Shown here piece after piece: positions 28,274 to 29,047 of a stretch of DNA of 29,047 nt (positions within the stretch are counted from its first letter, which is position 1; each line of letters opens with the position of its first letter). The position numbers and the translations under genes are program-made. The notes under the pieces were generated by a model. The model did no database searches, was not told the DNA's origin, and worked only from the letters and a program-made list of their open reading frames with translations. The DNA is from Chara braunii. Its lineage: Eukaryota; Streptophyta; Charophyceae; Charales; Characeae. The stretch covers positions 1,298,098 to 1,327,144 of the forward strand of contig BFEA01000365.1 of NCBI GenBank assembly GCA_003427395.1, given 5' to 3'.

Positions 28274-28678
28274 TGAGCGTTACAAGGGTGATGTGAAAAG
28301 TCCACCACCTCCTCCTCCTCCTCCTCCTCCTCCATGTCTTCCTCCCCCTCCTCCTCCTTTTCTTCTCCTCCTCCACCTCCTCTTCTTCTCGTCCTCCGCC
28401 TCCTCTTGTTGTTGAAGCAGGGAGCGGAGGAGGGGGAATTGAGGAGGACAGGGAACTGGCGTATGGCATGAGTGAGTTTTGTGATTGACATGAACTTGAA
28501 GGGCTGGAGCAGGAGGAGATCAGAAGGATTAACGCAGCGGGAATGATAACATTTAATTTAGGAGTAGTTGAGCGACAGTTTTATGAGTGAGTTTTATGAG
28601 TGTATCTCCTCCTCCTCCTCCTCCACCTTCTCTACCCCCCCGCCCCACTCTCCCCAACAGATCTGGCTCCCGATGAGG

Positions 28679-28764
<86 letters not shown>

Positions 28765-28937
28765 ACACACATGACTTACCGTGAGGGCACGGGTGCGCAG
28801 CCCGTAGTTTGTTGGTTCGGGAAGGGTAAGGTAGTGATTATGCTGTGTGTATGTTTTGTCATGTTCGCTATACACAACTCGAAGAGTGTGTGTGTGTGGG
28901 GTCCCGGTTGGTGCTTTATTCACGATGTTCATGGGAT
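28274..28937. other. no gene recognised; simple repeats
   Basis: CTC/CCT trinucleotide-rich DNA at 28302-28400 and 28606-28622, and a (TC)n(AC)n microsatellite at 28681-28770. Apparent open frames here are repeat translations. Confidence 0.6.
28681..28770. repeat. (TC)n then (AC)n microsatellite
   Basis: TC dinucleotides at 28681-28734 pass directly into AC dinucleotides to about 28770, the same CT-to-GT/AC arrangement as at 11145-11227. Confidence 0.95.
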
Positions 28938-28976
28938 GCTGGACCTAGTTTCCAGCAGGTGGTGCTCCCCATCAAT
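28938..28976 (+). mobile_element. LINE-type 3' end fragment (plus strand)
   Basis: GCTGGACCTAGTTTCCAGC (28938-28956) is followed by AGGTGGTGCTCCCCATCAATA, closely matching the 3' end of the LINE at 12037-12094 (sense strand AGGTGCAACTCCCCACCAAT). No poly(A) follows; instead the sequence passes into AATGAATGTG and GT repeats. It is probably the 3' stub of a truncated relative in the opposite orientation. Confidence 0.55.
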
Positions 28977-29010
28977 AAACAGGCGAATGAATGTGCGTGT
29001 GTATGTGAGA

Positions 29011-29014
<4 letters not shown>

Positions 29015-29047
<33 letters not shown>
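29015..29047. repeat. (GT)n microsatellite at the window edge
   Basis: GT dinucleotides continue to the last base and presumably beyond. Confidence 0.95.

Noticed and set aside
27894-28491. Minus-strand open frames of 146 and 191 codons
   Set aside because: They are antisense to the LTR end and the CTC trinucleotide repeat; the Glu/Arg-rich part is repeat translation.

Overview
This looks like nuclear DNA of a plant-lineage eukaryote with a large, repeat-rich genome. Degenerate CCCTAAA telomere-type repeats at 4953-5087 point to the green lineage, and the mobile elements are plant-like: a LINE with an APE endonuclease and a plant-type ORF1, and an LTR element with a tRNA-Met primer site. A charophycean alga such as Chara is my best guess, but that is inference. 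No RNA gene, operon or CRISPR array is visible, and no host gene is convincing; at most a short candidate exon sits at 1-109.

Layout. 1-5200: a candidate exon end, a MITE-like element (1314-1549), two tRNA-like SINE heads (1941-2016, 2190-2265), young tandem repeats (3018-3810), a Nextera mate-pair junction adapter left in the assembly (3879-3916), and interstitial telomere-like DNA. 5200-8325, minus strand: the 5' end of an LTR retrotransposon, with a ~2.2 kb LTR, a primer-binding site and a gag fragment cut off at a TA repeat. 8325-12000: G-rich and palindromic intergenic repeats, an exact 95-bp duplication around a single N, long CT/GT microsatellites and a 500-N gap.

11996-19749, minus strand: a nearly complete, decayed LINE. 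In its own direction it has ORF1 (DUF4283-like domain plus CCHC knuckle), a further ~350-residue unknown ORF1 segment, ORF2 (endonuclease, reverse transcriptase, zf-RVT domain), a 3' stem-loop and a poly(A) tail. 19750-25810: intergenic DNA with a diverged duplication, a stretch that faintly resembles organellar DNA, a cluster of CAAGAG motifs, a perfect-looking palindromic MITE and a second TIR element. 26010-28273, plus strand: a second, diverged copy of the LTR, alone. The window ends in simple repeats and another LINE-type 3' stem-loop.

Most notable: both LTR copies carry the same ~168-codon reading frame downstream of a TATA box. My hand alignment finds far more synonymous than replacement differences (61 against 42 codons), as expected for a protein kept by selection, yet it lies inside an LTR and resembles no family I recognise. 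Second, a 19-nt stem-loop at the LINE 3' end recurs at two other places in the window, suggesting a shared 3' recognition signal.
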